From contig NZ_AP026442.1 of the NCBI RefSeq assembly GCF_027923705.1, positions 3,286,001 through 3,350,000 of the forward strand: a stretch of DNA of 64,000 nt. Direction: 5' to 3'. Below are positions 24,116 through 32,248 of the stretch, piece after piece; positions within the stretch are counted from its first letter, which is position 1; the number at the start of each line of letters is the position of its first letter. A program made the position numbers and the translations under genes. Below the pieces are notes generated by a model. It ran no database searches, was not told the DNA's origin, and saw only the letters and a program-made list of their open reading frames with translations. Origin of the DNA: Cellulomonas sp. NTE-D12 (GTDB lineage Bacteria; Actinomycetota; Actinomycetes; Actinomycetales; Cellulomonadaceae).

Positions 24116-26346
24116 CCACCACCGCCCCGATCCAGCCCCCCGGCGCCGCCGGCGGCCCCGCACCGATCCCGGCGCCCGCGCCGCTCGGCACCCCGCCGTC
24201 CTCCGACCCGACCACAGCCCCGCTCCCGACGGGCGTCACCCCGTCCGACGGCGCCCCGGCCCCTCGCGACCCACAACCGACCCTCACCGACCTGCCCGCC
24301 CGTCGGCGCTGGGACACCCCGGCGTTCCTCGGTCTGCTCGTCGTCACCGCGGCCCTGTTCCTGTGGAACCTCGCGGCCTCCGGCTACGCCAACTCCTTCT
24401 ACTCGGCGGCTGCCCAGGCCGGCAGCAGGTCCTGGTCGGCGTTCCTGTGGGGGGCGTCCGACGCGGGCGGCTCCATCACGGTGGACAAGCCGCCGGCCGC
24501 CCTGTGGGTGATGGGGCTGTCGGTCCGGATCTTCGGCCTGTCGTCCTGGTCGATCCTGGCGCCGCAGGCGCTGATGGGCGTCGCGTCCGTCGCACTCCTC
24601 TACCGCACGGTCCGCCGACACTTCGGTGCCACGGCCGGTCTGCTGGCGGGCGCCGTGCTGGCGCTGACGCCCGTCGCCGCCCTGATGTTCCGGTTCAACA
24701 ACCCGGACGCCCTGCTCGTGCTGCTGCTGATCGCCTCCGTGTGGGCCACCATGCGGGCGGTCGACGGCCCACGCACCACCCGGTGGATGGTGCTCGCGGG
24801 GGTGTTCGTCGGCTTCGCCTTCCTCACCAAGCAGCTGCAGGCCTTCCTCGTCCTGCCCGGCCTGGCGGCCGTGTTCCTCTGGGCCGGTCCGGTGCCGCTG
24901 CTCAAGCGGATCCGCGACGGCCTGCTCGCCGTCGGCGCGATGGTCGTCTCCGCCGGCTGGTGGGTGGCGCTCGTCGAGCTGTGGCCCGCGTCCTCCCGGC
25001 CCTACGTCGGCGGTTCGCAGACCAACTCGTTCCTCGAGCTGACGTTCGGCTACAACGGCCTGGGCCGGATCACCGGGAGCGAGGTCGGCTCGGTCGGTGG
25101 CGGCGGTGGTGGCGGCAACGCGGGCGGCAACTGGGGCGCCACCGGCATCACGCGGATGTTCGGCTCCGAGGTCGGTGGTCAGATCGCGTGGCTGGTCCCC
25201 GCCGCGCTGATCCTGGCGGTCGCCGCGCTCTGGCTGCTGCGTCGCGCGCCCCGCACCAGCGGCGCCCGCGCCCAGGTCGGCGCCTGGCTCGCGTGGCTCC
25301 TGGTCACCGGCCTGACGTTCTCCTTCATGGCCGGCATCTTCCACGCCTACTACACGGTCGCCCTGGCGCCCGCGGTGGCAGCCCTGGTGGGCATCGGGGC
25401 CGTCCTGCTGTGGCGGCGGCGCACGACGGTCGCAGCCCGCACCGTCCTGGCCGGCACCACGCTGCTCACCGCGGCATGGGCCTGGCAGCTGCTCGGCCGC
25501 TCGTCCACCTGGCTGCCGTGGCTGCGCGTGGCGATCCTGGCCGCCGCCGTCATCGCTGCCGTGCTCCTGCTGGCCGGTCCCGGGCTGGTGGGTGGGCGTG
25601 CCGGCCGGCGCATGGCCGGCGTCGGCGCCGCGGTGGCCCTGGCCGCCTCGCTGGCCGGGCCCACCGCGTACACGCTGCAGACGGTGTCCACCGCGCACGC
25701 CGGCTCCATCGTGACCGCCGGGCCGACCGTGGCCGGCAGCGGGTTCGGCGGCGGTCCAGGCGGGATGCGCGGCCAGCTCCGCGGTGGCCAGTTCCCGGGT
25801 GGCACGCAGGGTCAGCCCCCGGCGGGTGCACCGGGCGGGACGACGGGTCAGCTGCCTGGCGGTCAGACGGGCACCGGCACCGCACCGACCCAGGGCTTCG
25901 CCGGCGGACGGGCCGGCGGCGGCGCCGGCGGCATGGGCGGCCTGCTCAACGGCACGACGGTCAGCGCCACCCTCACGACGATGCTCGAGGCCGACTCCTC
26001 GCGGTACCGCTGGGTCGCCGCCACCACCGGCTCGCAGAACGCCGCGAGCTACCAGCTGGCCACGCAGCAGTCGGTGATGCCGATCGGCGGCTTCAACGGC
26101 TCCGACCCGTCACCGACCCTCGCGCAGTTCCAGGCGTGGGTCGCCGCCGGCCAGATCCACTACTACATCGGTGGCAGCGGCTTCGGCCGGTCGAACGGCG
26201 GCTCGGACGTCGCCAGTCAGATCAGCACGTGGGTGTCGTCGAGCTTCACCGCCCAGACGGTCGACGGGGTGACGGTCTACGACCTCACGGCCCCGGTATC
26301 CGGCTCGTCGTCGGCCTCGTCCGCCACGTCGTCGACGGGAGCCTGA
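24112..26346 (+). CDS. GT39-type membrane glycosyltransferase
   Basis: 744 aa. A Pro-rich cytoplasmic leader of about 60 residues, then about eleven helices. SAAAQAGSRSWSAFLWGA and SITVDKPPAALWVMGLS form the first extracellular loop, whose Asp-Lys-Pro-Pro is typical of the ArnT/PMT-like family using polyprenyl-phosphate sugars. After the helices a Gly/Gln-rich disordered stretch (about 542-612) leads to an extracellular domain with YRWVAATTGSQNAASYQL. It probably uses the product of the coupled GT2-GtrA protein; the acceptor is unknown. The last 70 bases overlap the gene at 26277 on the other strand. Confidence 0.88.
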   Translation: MTTTAPIQPPGAAGGPAPIPAPAPLGTPPSSDPTTAPLPTGVTPSDGAPAPRDPQPTLTDLPARRRWDTPAFLGLLVVTAALFLWNLAASGYANSFYSAAAQAGSRSWSAFLWGASDAGGSITVDKPPAALWVMGLSVRIFGLSSWSILAPQALMGVASVALLYRTVRRHFGATAGLLAGAVLALTPVAALMFRFNNPDALLVLLLIASVWATMRAVDGPRTTRWMVLAGVFVGFAFLTKQLQAFLVLPGLAAVFLWAGPVPLLKRIRDGLLAVGAMVVSAGWWVALVELWPASSRPYVGGSQTNSFLELTFGYNGLGRITGSEVGSVGGGGGGGNAGGNWGATGITRMFGSEVGGQIAWLVPAALILAVAALWLLRRAPRTSGARAQVGAWLAWLLVTGLTFSFMAGIFHAYYTVALAPAVAALVGIGAVLLWRRRTTVAARTVLAGTTLLTAAWAWQLLGRSSTWLPWLRVAILAAAVIAAVLLLAGPGLVGGRAGRRMAGVGAAVALAASLAGPTAYTLQTVSTAHAGSIVTAGPTVAGSGFGGGPGGMRGQLRGGQFPGGTQGQPPAGAPGGTTGQLPGGQTGTGTAPTQGFAGGRAGGGAGGMGGLLNGTTVSATLTTMLEADSSRYRWVAATTGSQNAASYQLATQQSVMPIGGFNGSDPSPTLAQFQAWVAAGQIHYYIGGSGFGRSNGGSDVASQISTWVSSSFTAQTVDGVTVYDLTAPVSGSSSASSATSSTGA

Positions 26347-26771
26347 GCCGCGACCATCGTCGTCACGTCGGTGCGGGGCAGGTAGGCCAGCGCACGCAGA
26401 CCGGGCCCGGCGGTCCGCTCGAGCAGGAAGTCCCCGACCAGCTCGAGCGGGCCACCGGGCCCCGCCACGTGCCAGTGCGCGGTCACGACGAGACGGGCCG
26501 CACCGAGCCCCACCACGTCGACCCGCCCCAGCCGCGGCGCGGGCAGGTCGGACATCGCACGCTGCCTGCCGACGACGGCCGCGACGAACCGCTCGCTCGG
26601 CAGCGCCGTCGTCGACGGCGGGGCGCCGCCGACGATGCTGGCACCGCCGACCAGGATCACCGGCCCGAGCAGCCGCTCGGCCACCGCGGGGTCGTCGAGC
26701 CGGGTCCAGTCCTGGAGAAACTGCCGGACGGCGGGATCGAGGCCCGCCAGAGAATCGTCATGTGAAGACAT
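26277..26771 (-). CDS. NTF2/SnoaL-like hypothetical protein
   Basis: 164 aa. An N-terminal helix pair (VRQFLQDWTRLDDP, VAERLLG) followed by strands RVDVVGLGAARLVVTAHWHV and LVGDFLLER suggests a cone-shaped NTF2-like fold; the family match is weak and the ligand unknown. The acidic C-terminal tail (DDVADEADDEPD) is encoded by the segment that overlaps the end of the GT39 gene. Transcription would come from an unusually AT-rich promoter directly upstream. Confidence 0.68.
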   Translation of the reverse strand: MSSHDDSLAGLDPAVRQFLQDWTRLDDPAVAERLLGPVILVGGASIVGGAPPSTTALPSERFVAAVVGRQRAMSDLPAPRLGRVDVVGLGAARLVVTAHWHVAGPGGPLELVGDFLLERTAGPGLRALAYLPRTDVTTMVAAQAPVDDVADEADDEPDTGAVRS

Positions 26772-26815
26772 GACATTCTATTATATCACAATTCTTGCAT
26801 TTGTGTCACATTTGT
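26772..26815 (-). promoter_or_regulatory. AT-rich promoter with consensus -10
   Basis: Reading the minus strand, GTGACA (26809-26804) and TATAAT (26785-26780) are separated by 18 bases, and ATG 26771 follows eight bases later. The 44-base island is mostly A or T in DNA that is otherwise very GC-rich. CACAA at 26787-26791 and TTGTG at 26801-26805 form an inverted repeat in the spacer that may bind a regulator. Confidence 0.7.
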
Positions 26816-26828
26816 CCGCCGTCGAGCG

Positions 26829-27266
26829 CTACCGCTGCACCGGCATCGACTCCAGCACGGCGCCCGAGTCCGCATCGAGCACCACCAGCTGGTTCCCGCT
26901 GAGCCCGCTCGGCGGCCGGAAGTCGGGGATCTGCCCGCAGGTGCGCCGGTCCCAGCTCGAGACAACGCGGCCCGTGGCCGCGTCCACGAGCGCGGTCCGT
27001 GGGTGCTCCCGCAGCTGGGCGGGCCAGTCCGCCGGATCGGTCAGCACGTTCCCGTCCGCGTCCGCCGGCGTGGAGCTCCACCAGCCCTCGACATCGCCGG
27101 GGAGCGGCGGCTGCGGCGGGAACTCGGCGCAGAGCGTCGGCGTGGGCGTCGGACTCGGCGGGCTCACGGGCGCGCTTTCGGGTCGGGCCGCCGCACCTGC
27201 GACACCGCACCCCCCGAGAAGCAGCACCGTCGCCACCGCCGCCGCGGACCCGTACCTCGTGCCCAT
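26829..27266 (-). CDS. Small lipoprotein of unknown function
   Basis: 145 aa. Signal peptide with lipobox LLLGGC (Cys20), a Pro/Thr/Ser linker to about residue 45, then a compact domain with two Cys that could pair, a PGDVEGWWSSTPAD segment and a C-terminal LVVLDADSGAVLESM. No family recognised. It reads toward the promoter of the gene at 26277, 57 bases away. Confidence 0.72.
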   Translation of the reverse strand: MGTRYGSAAAVATVLLLGGCGVAGAAARPESAPVSPPSPTPTPTLCAEFPPQPPLPGDVEGWWSSTPADADGNVLTDPADWPAQLREHPRTALVDAATGRVVSSWDRRTCGQIPDFRPPSGLSGNQLVVLDADSGAVLESMPVQR

Positions 27267-27373
27267 CCCGACCGCCCCCTGACGTCACCGTCACCGTAGC
27301 GGCGGCGACCTCTCCGCCGAGGCCGTTCGGGCGTCGTCGCGCCCACCACCCCTGCCACCGGCGACCGCCCGCC

Positions 27374-27379
27374 TACCAT
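27374..27379 (+). promoter_or_regulatory. -10 hexamer of the acetyltransferase gene at 27386, leaderless
   Basis: TACCAT followed by six bases and ATG 27386. Confidence 0.55.
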
Positions 27380-27385
27380 CGGCGG

Positions 27386-27907
27386 ATGCCCGAGCCGACC
27401 CTGCTGCTCCGCCCCCTGACGACGGCCGACGAGGCCCAGGCGCTGCTCGCCGAGCGCGAGCTCGCCGCCGAGGGTTTCGACTTCCTCGTCGGGCGCGACG
27501 GCCGGCCGTTCGACCGGTACGTCGAGCTCGTGGCGGCGACCCGGGAGGGGCACGACCTGCCGCCGGGCTACGTGCCTGCGACGTTCCTGGTCGGCCTGGT
27601 CGACGGCGACCTCGTCGGCCGCGTGTCCGTGCGGCACCAGCTGAACGAGCACCTCGCCCGCGTCGGCGGGCACATCGGCTACGGCGTCCGACCGGCCTTC
27701 CGCCGGCGCGGGTACGCGACCGCGCTGCTCCGCGAGGGCCTGGCGATCACGGCCGGTCTGGGCATCGAGCAGGCGCTGGTGACGTGCGACGACGCCAACC
27801 TGGCGTCAGGGGCCGTCATCGAGCGCTGCGGCGGCGTGCTCCAGGACGTGCTGGCCGACGGTGCCGCACGCGTGCGGCGCTACCTCGTACCGACGAGCGC
27901 GGTGTAG
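27386..27907 (+). CDS. GNAT-family N-acetyltransferase
   Basis: 173 aa, single GNAT domain. The acetyl-CoA loop is GYGVRPAFRRRGYATALLREGL near residues 94-115 (Arg/Gly-X-Gly/Ala form), followed by CDDANLASGAVIERCGG. Resembles the RimJ/RimL-like branch; the substrate is unknown. The stop codon lies within a 15-bp tandem repeat. Confidence 0.85.
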   Translation: MPEPTLLLRPLTTADEAQALLAERELAAEGFDFLVGRDGRPFDRYVELVAATREGHDLPPGYVPATFLVGLVDGDLVGRVSVRHQLNEHLARVGGHIGYGVRPAFRRRGYATALLREGLAITAGLGIEQALVTCDDANLASGAVIERCGGVLQDVLADGAARVRRYLVPTSAV

Positions 27908-27943
27908 ACGAGGGCGGTGCAGCCGAGCGCGGTGCCGACGAGC
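27892..27943. repeat. 15-bp degenerate tandem repeat across the stop codon
   Basis: Units GACGAGCGCGGTGTA, GACGAGGGCGGTGCA and GCCGAGCGCGGTGCC stand head to tail from 27892 and a fourth begins at 27937. The TAG of the acetyltransferase gene is the junction of the first two units, so unit changes could extend the protein. Confidence 0.65.
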
Positions 27944-27959
27944 GACGAGGCCGCCCGGC

Positions 27960-28640
27960 TCAGAGCGGGAACGCCGTGTAGGCGGCGTACGCGTCCGCCG
28001 CGGGCGCGACCAGCATGAACACCGACTCGCCGTTGGTCCACACCGCCGTCGCGGTGCCGTCCCCGGAGTCCACCACCGAGTAGGTGCCGACCGTCGCGCC
28101 ACCTGCTGTGACGTCCCCCGACCGCGGCAGCCCCGCGGTGGCGGTCGAGCTCGCGCCGGCCGACGGGGTCGCGACGGCCGGGGCCGTCGGTGCGGGCGTC
28201 GCCACCGCTGCGACCAGGGTCGCCGCGAACGCCTTCGCCTGGTCGGCGGTCTCCCACTGACCCGCCCGCAGCTTCAGCGTGTGCGCGGACCCGTCCGTGT
28301 ACGTCTCGTCCCACGCCTCGAGGGCACCGGCGTTCTGCCACGCGGTGTCCGCCGTCGAGGTGGCGAGCGCGTACTGCAGCACGCTGCTCGGCAGCGCCTT
28401 GGCGAACGCGGAGGTCGCCTGCCGCGCGACCGCGGTGACGGTCGGGGTGGGCGACGGCAGCACCACGGTGGCGGCCGCTGCCGGCGAACCCGTCGCGCCG
28501 CTCTTACCCGAGCGCTGCGACAGCACGACGCCGACGACGATCCCGGCGACCACCACCACGGCGGCGACGATCGCCACCGGGAGCAGCCAGGCCGGACGCG
28601 CGCCGGTCCCCGACCCGCTGTGGTGTGCCGTCTCGCTCAT
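27960..28640 (-). CDS. Membrane-anchored protein of unknown function
   Basis: 226 aa. A short cytoplasmic head, one helix (LLPVAIVAAVVVVAGIVVGVV, about 18-40), a Ser/Thr/Pro linker, then an extracellular domain with ALEAWDETYTDGSAHTLKL, an Ala/Pro low-complexity stretch and TYSVVDSGDGTATAVWTNG. The alternation suggests a secreted sensor-like or binding domain. No family recognised. Confidence 0.7.
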   Translation of the reverse strand: MSETAHHSGSGTGARPAWLLPVAIVAAVVVVAGIVVGVVLSQRSGKSGATGSPAAAATVVLPSPTPTVTAVARQATSAFAKALPSSVLQYALATSTADTAWQNAGALEAWDETYTDGSAHTLKLRAGQWETADQAKAFAATLVAAVATPAPTAPAVATPSAGASSTATAGLPRSGDVTAGGATVGTYSVVDSGDGTATAVWTNGESVFMLVAPAADAYAAYTAFPL

Positions 28641-28745
28641 GCCGTCCCACCCCCGCACCGCCGGCCGAGCGCCGGACGGACGGCAGCCTATCGACGCGCC
28701 CGCCGCGTCGTGCCCCTGCTCCGGGGCCGTGTCGGTGGCCCCGGC

Positions 28746-28751
28746 TACCGT
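28746..28751 (+). promoter_or_regulatory. -10 hexamer of radA, leaderless
   Basis: TACCGT followed by seven bases and GTG 28759. Confidence 0.55.
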
Positions 28752-28758
28752 CCGACCC

Positions 28759-30222
28759 GTGACCAGCACCTCCGTCCGCCGCCCGGCGACCCCACGTGGT
28801 GACGCCGCGCGCGCCGACCGCAGCCGCCCGGCCTTCCGCTGCGTCGAATGCGGGTGGACAACGTCGAAGTGGGTGGGCCGCTGCGGCGAGTGCCAGGCCT
28901 GGGGGTCGGTGTCCGAGGACGTCGGGCCGGGCGGCGGGGCGCCCCGCACGGCGGCGGTGGTGCCGACGCGGTCGCCCGCGCGGCCCATCGGCGAGATCGA
29001 CGTCGAGGCCGCACGGGCCCGCCCGACGGGCGTCCCGGAGCTGGACCGCGTGCTCGGCGGGGGCCTGGTGCCCGGCGCCGTCGTGCTGCTGGCCGGCGAG
29101 CCGGGCGTCGGCAAGTCCACGCTGCTGCTCGACGTCGCGGCGCGCACGGCCGCTGCCGGCCGCACCGTGCTCTACATCACCGGCGAGGAGTCCGCGGGCC
29201 AGGTCCGGCTGCGCGCCGACCGCATCGGAGCGCTGCACCCCGGACTGCTGCTCGCGGACGAGACGGACCTCGCCACCGTCCTGGGCCACGTCGAGCAGGT
29301 CGACCCCGACCTGCTGGTGCTGGACTCGGTGCAGACGGTCGCGTCCGCCCTGGTGGACGGCACGGCCGGCGGTGTCGCGCAGGTCCGGGAGGTCGCCGCC
29401 GCGCTGATCGCCACCGCCAAGAGCCGCGACCTGCCCGTCGTGCTCGTCGGTCATGTCACCAAGGACGGGTCGGTGGCCGGTCCCCGCACGCTCGAGCACC
29501 TGGTGGACGTGGTCTGCCAGTTCGAGGGCGACCGCCACTCCCGCCTCAGGATGCTGCGCGCCACCAAGAACCGGTACGGCCCGACGGACGAGGTCGGCTG
29601 CTTCGACCTGTCGGAGCGCGGCATCGTCGGCCTGGCCGACCCGAGCGGTCTGTTCGTGTCCCAGGCGCTGCACCCGGTGCCGGGCACCTGCCTGACCGTG
29701 ACGCTCGAGGGCCGCCGCCCCCTGGCCACCGAGGTGCAGGCGCTGGTGGCGCCCAGCGCGGCACCGAACCCGCGCCGGACGACGTCCGGCGTCGACTCCG
29801 CGCGGCTGTCGATGGTGCTCGCCGTGCTGCAGCGCCGGCTCGGCGCGCGCCTGTCCGACCAGGACGTCTACGTGTCCACCGTCGGCGGCGCCCGGGTGGT
29901 CGAGCCGGCGGCCGACCTGGCGCTGGCGCTCGCCACCGTCAGCGCGCGGGAGGACGAGACGCTGGTGCGGGGGCTGGTCGCCGTGGGCGAGGTGGGCCTC
30001 GCCGGCGAGATCCGGACGGTGGCCGGCGTGGACCGGCGGCTCGCGGAGGCGGCTCGGCTCGGCTTCCGGCGGGCCGTGGTGCCGGCCGGCAGCCTCGAGG
30101 GCCTCGTCGTCCCGGAGGGCATGCAGGTGATCGGCGCCGGCGACCTGGCACAGGCCGTCGACGCCGCGGGCGTCGGTGTCCCCGCCGGCGTGACTCGGCT
30201 GCGGGGTGGCCAGCACGGCTGA
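28759..30222 (+). CDS. radA: DNA repair protein RadA
   Basis: 487 aa, usual length. N-terminal C4 zinc finger (CVECGW and CGEC, about 28-44), RecA-like core with Walker A GEPGVGKST near 118 and Walker B LLVLDSVQT, the RadA motif KNRYG near 272, and a C-terminal Lon-protease-like domain without protease residues. Processes recombination intermediates and drives branch migration. GTG 28759 is fixed by the leaderless promoter. It is followed by disA; in mycobacteria RadA binds DisA and restrains its activity. Confidence 0.96.
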   Translation: MTSTSVRRPATPRGDAARADRSRPAFRCVECGWTTSKWVGRCGECQAWGSVSEDVGPGGGAPRTAAVVPTRSPARPIGEIDVEAARARPTGVPELDRVLGGGLVPGAVVLLAGEPGVGKSTLLLDVAARTAAAGRTVLYITGEESAGQVRLRADRIGALHPGLLLADETDLATVLGHVEQVDPDLLVLDSVQTVASALVDGTAGGVAQVREVAAALIATAKSRDLPVVLVGHVTKDGSVAGPRTLEHLVDVVCQFEGDRHSRLRMLRATKNRYGPTDEVGCFDLSERGIVGLADPSGLFVSQALHPVPGTCLTVTLEGRRPLATEVQALVAPSAAPNPRRTTSGVDSARLSMVLAVLQRRLGARLSDQDVYVSTVGGARVVEPAADLALALATVSAREDETLVRGLVAVGEVGLAGEIRTVAGVDRRLAEAARLGFRRAVVPAGSLEGLVVPEGMQVIGAGDLAQAVDAAGVGVPAGVTRLRGGQHG

Positions 30223-30319
30223 CCTGCTGCGCGTCGACGCCGACGTGCCCGCCGCTCGGGCGGTGCCATCTCACCCGAACGCCCGCGGACCCCTCCAGGC
30301 TCCCCGCAGCATCGGCCTA

Positions 30320-30325
30320 TACCAT
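30320..30325 (+). promoter_or_regulatory. -10 hexamer of disA, leaderless
   Basis: TACCAT followed by CGCCTG and GTG 30332; an overlapping TATACC starts two bases earlier. Confidence 0.55.
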
Positions 30326-30331
30326 CGCCTG

Positions 30332-31405
30332 GTGCCTGCGCCGTCCCAGGAGGAGCTGCTCCGCTCCACCCTCAGCGCCGTCGCGCCCGGCAGCGGCCTG
30401 CGCGACGGGCTCGAGCGCATCCTGCGGGGGCGTACCGGCGCGCTGATCGTCCTCGGCATGGATCAGGCCGTGGAGCGCCTGTGCTCCGGCGGGTTCGTGC
30501 TGGACGTCGAGTTCAGCGCCACCCGCCTGCGCGAGCTGTGCAAGATGGACGGCGCCGTGGTGCTGGACCCGGCGACCAACCGCATCGTCCGCGCCGCGGT
30601 CCAGCTGCTGCCGGACCCCAGCATCGAGACGTCCGAGTCGGGCACCCGCCACCGCACCGCCGAGCGCGTCGCCAAGCAGACCGGCCTGCCGGTGATCTCG
30701 GTGTCCGCCTCGATGCGGATCATCGCGATCTACGTCGGCGACGCGCGGCACCAGCTCGAGGACTCGACCACAATCCTGTCCCGCGCCAACCAGGCGCTGG
30801 CGACGCTGGAGCGGTACAAGGCCCGGCTGGACGAGGTCAGCGGCACCCTGTCGGCGCTGGAGATCGAGGACCTGGTCACCGTGCGGGACGTGTCCGCCGT
30901 GGTGCAGCGTCTGGAGATGGTGCGCCGCATCAGCGAGGAGATCGACGGCTACGTCGTCGAGCTCGGTTCCGACGGCCGGCTGCTGGCGCTCCAGCTCGAC
31001 GAGCTGATCGCCGGCGCCGGTGCCGACCGGGCTCTGGTGATCCGCGACTACGTCGACACCTCCCGCCGCGACGTCGACCAGGTGCTCGCCGCACTGGCCG
31101 ACCTGACGTCCACCGAGCTGCTGGACCTGGCGCACATCGCCCGGGTGCTGGGCCTGCCCGGCAGCACCGACACGCTCGACGGCGCGGTCGGGCCCCGCGG
31201 CTACCGCCTGCTGTCGCGGGTCCCCCGGCTGCCCAGCACCGTGGTCGACCGGCTCGTCGCGCACTTCGGCGGCCTGCAGAAGCTCCTCGCGGCCGGCGTG
31301 GACGACCTGATGTCCGTCGACGGTGTCGGCGAGCAGCGTGCCCGGTCGGTGCGCGAGGGCCTGTCCCGGCTGGCGGAGTCCAGCATCCTCGAGCGCTACG
31401 TCTAG
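30332..31405 (+). CDS. disA: DNA integrity scanning diadenylate cyclase
   Basis: 357 aa. The N-terminal DAC domain has MDGAVVLDP near 72 and GTRHRTAERVAKQT near 105, the DGA and RHR motifs that bind two ATP and make c-di-AMP. A helical spine (about 145-275) and a C-terminal helix-hairpin-helix DNA-binding domain (VDDLMSVDGVGEQRARSVREGL, read in two parts) follow. Scans branched DNA and stops c-di-AMP synthesis on it. It has its own promoter 100 bases after radA, so it can be made separately. Confidence 0.96.
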   Translation: MPAPSQEELLRSTLSAVAPGSGLRDGLERILRGRTGALIVLGMDQAVERLCSGGFVLDVEFSATRLRELCKMDGAVVLDPATNRIVRAAVQLLPDPSIETSESGTRHRTAERVAKQTGLPVISVSASMRIIAIYVGDARHQLEDSTTILSRANQALATLERYKARLDEVSGTLSALEIEDLVTVRDVSAVVQRLEMVRRISEEIDGYVVELGSDGRLLALQLDELIAGAGADRALVIRDYVDTSRRDVDQVLAALADLTSTELLDLAHIARVLGLPGSTDTLDGAVGPRGYRLLSRVPRLPSTVVDRLVAHFGGLQKLLAAGVDDLMSVDGVGEQRARSVREGLSRLAESSILERYV

Positions 31406-31419
31406 CGCCCGTCCCGCTC

Positions 31420-31436
31420 CGGTCGTCCGACGACCG
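31420..31436. terminator. Short hairpin between convergent genes
   Basis: CGGTCGT and ACGACCG (7 bp, 3-base loop) between the stops of disA and the gene at 31464. Weak, could serve both. Confidence 0.35.
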
Positions 31437-31463
31437 TCCGCACCGGCCCCGTGCCGGTCCGGC

Positions 31464-32120
31464 TCAGTGCAGGACGAACACCGCCGGCCCGCCGGTCGCC
31501 CCGGCGAGGTTCACGGCGGCCTGGTAGGTGCCCGTCCCGGGACGTGACTGCCCACCCGGGCATCCCGGCGCCGACCGAACCCGGTTCCACGGCACCTGGG
31601 TGGTGTCCGACTGGCCGGCGGCCAGCAGCAGCGTCCGTCGCGGTGCGTTGGCCGCCGCGCAGTCCTTGGACGACCACACCCGGTCCGCACCGGAGGTGAT
31701 CACCACCTCGCGGTAGGCGTCGCCGGCGTCGACCAGGCACGGCGCCGTCCCGGTGTTCTTGATGGTCACCGTGAACGTCGGGCTGACTCCGGCCGGCACG
31801 TCCACCGCAGCCGGGGTGAGGCCCAGCGCGAGCTGCGCCGGCTGGCAGTCGGCGACACCCCCACGCAGGGACGGTGTGGGGGTCGGCGTCGGTGACGTGC
31901 TCGCCGGCGCGGCGGGTGCCGCGGCCGCGGTCGTCCCCACCGCTGAGGTCGTCGTCGACGGGGTGAGCGGTGTGCGGGCGGCGGCACGGTCCGCGGCCCG
32001 ACCGGCCCACGGGTGGATCACGACGAGCACCAGGAGCAGCAGCACCAACGGCACACCGAGCACCACCGCCCGCCGCACCCAGTACACCCGGGCCGGCAGC
32101 CTCCGGCTCGTCGTCGCCAC
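31464..32120 (-). CDS. Membrane-anchored extracellular protein of unknown function
   Basis: 218 aa. An Arg-rich cytoplasmic head, one helix (VVLGVPLVLLLLVLVVI), a long Thr/Pro/Ala linker, then a beta-rich domain starting DCQPAQLALGL with FTVTIKNTGTAPCLVDAG, an immunoglobulin-like pattern, and four Cys that may pair. GGAGGG stands eight bases before GTG 32120; ATG 32174 is an in-frame alternative. No family recognised. Confidence 0.72.
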   Translation of the reverse strand: MATTSRRLPARVYWVRRAVVLGVPLVLLLLVLVVIHPWAGRAADRAAARTPLTPSTTTSAVGTTAAAAPAAPASTSPTPTPTPSLRGGVADCQPAQLALGLTPAAVDVPAGVSPTFTVTIKNTGTAPCLVDAGDAYREVVITSGADRVWSSKDCAAANAPRRTLLLAAGQSDTTQVPWNRVRSAPGCPGGQSRPGTGTYQAAVNLAGATGGPAVFVLH

Positions 32121-32248
32121 GTCCGTAGCCCTCCGTCGTGCAGCCGGCAGCCCCCACCGGGCGCCGTCGGGCATCCACGCTACGAAGCGCAGGGAACGGA
32201 TCGGCGCAGGACGCGCCCGAGCGACCCGACGACGACCGGGCCGGGCAC

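Noticed and set aside
26786..26811. TGTGA-like words resembling a CRP/GlxR site.
   Set aside because: The second half is not at the 6-base spacing, so only a promoter and a short inverted repeat are claimed.
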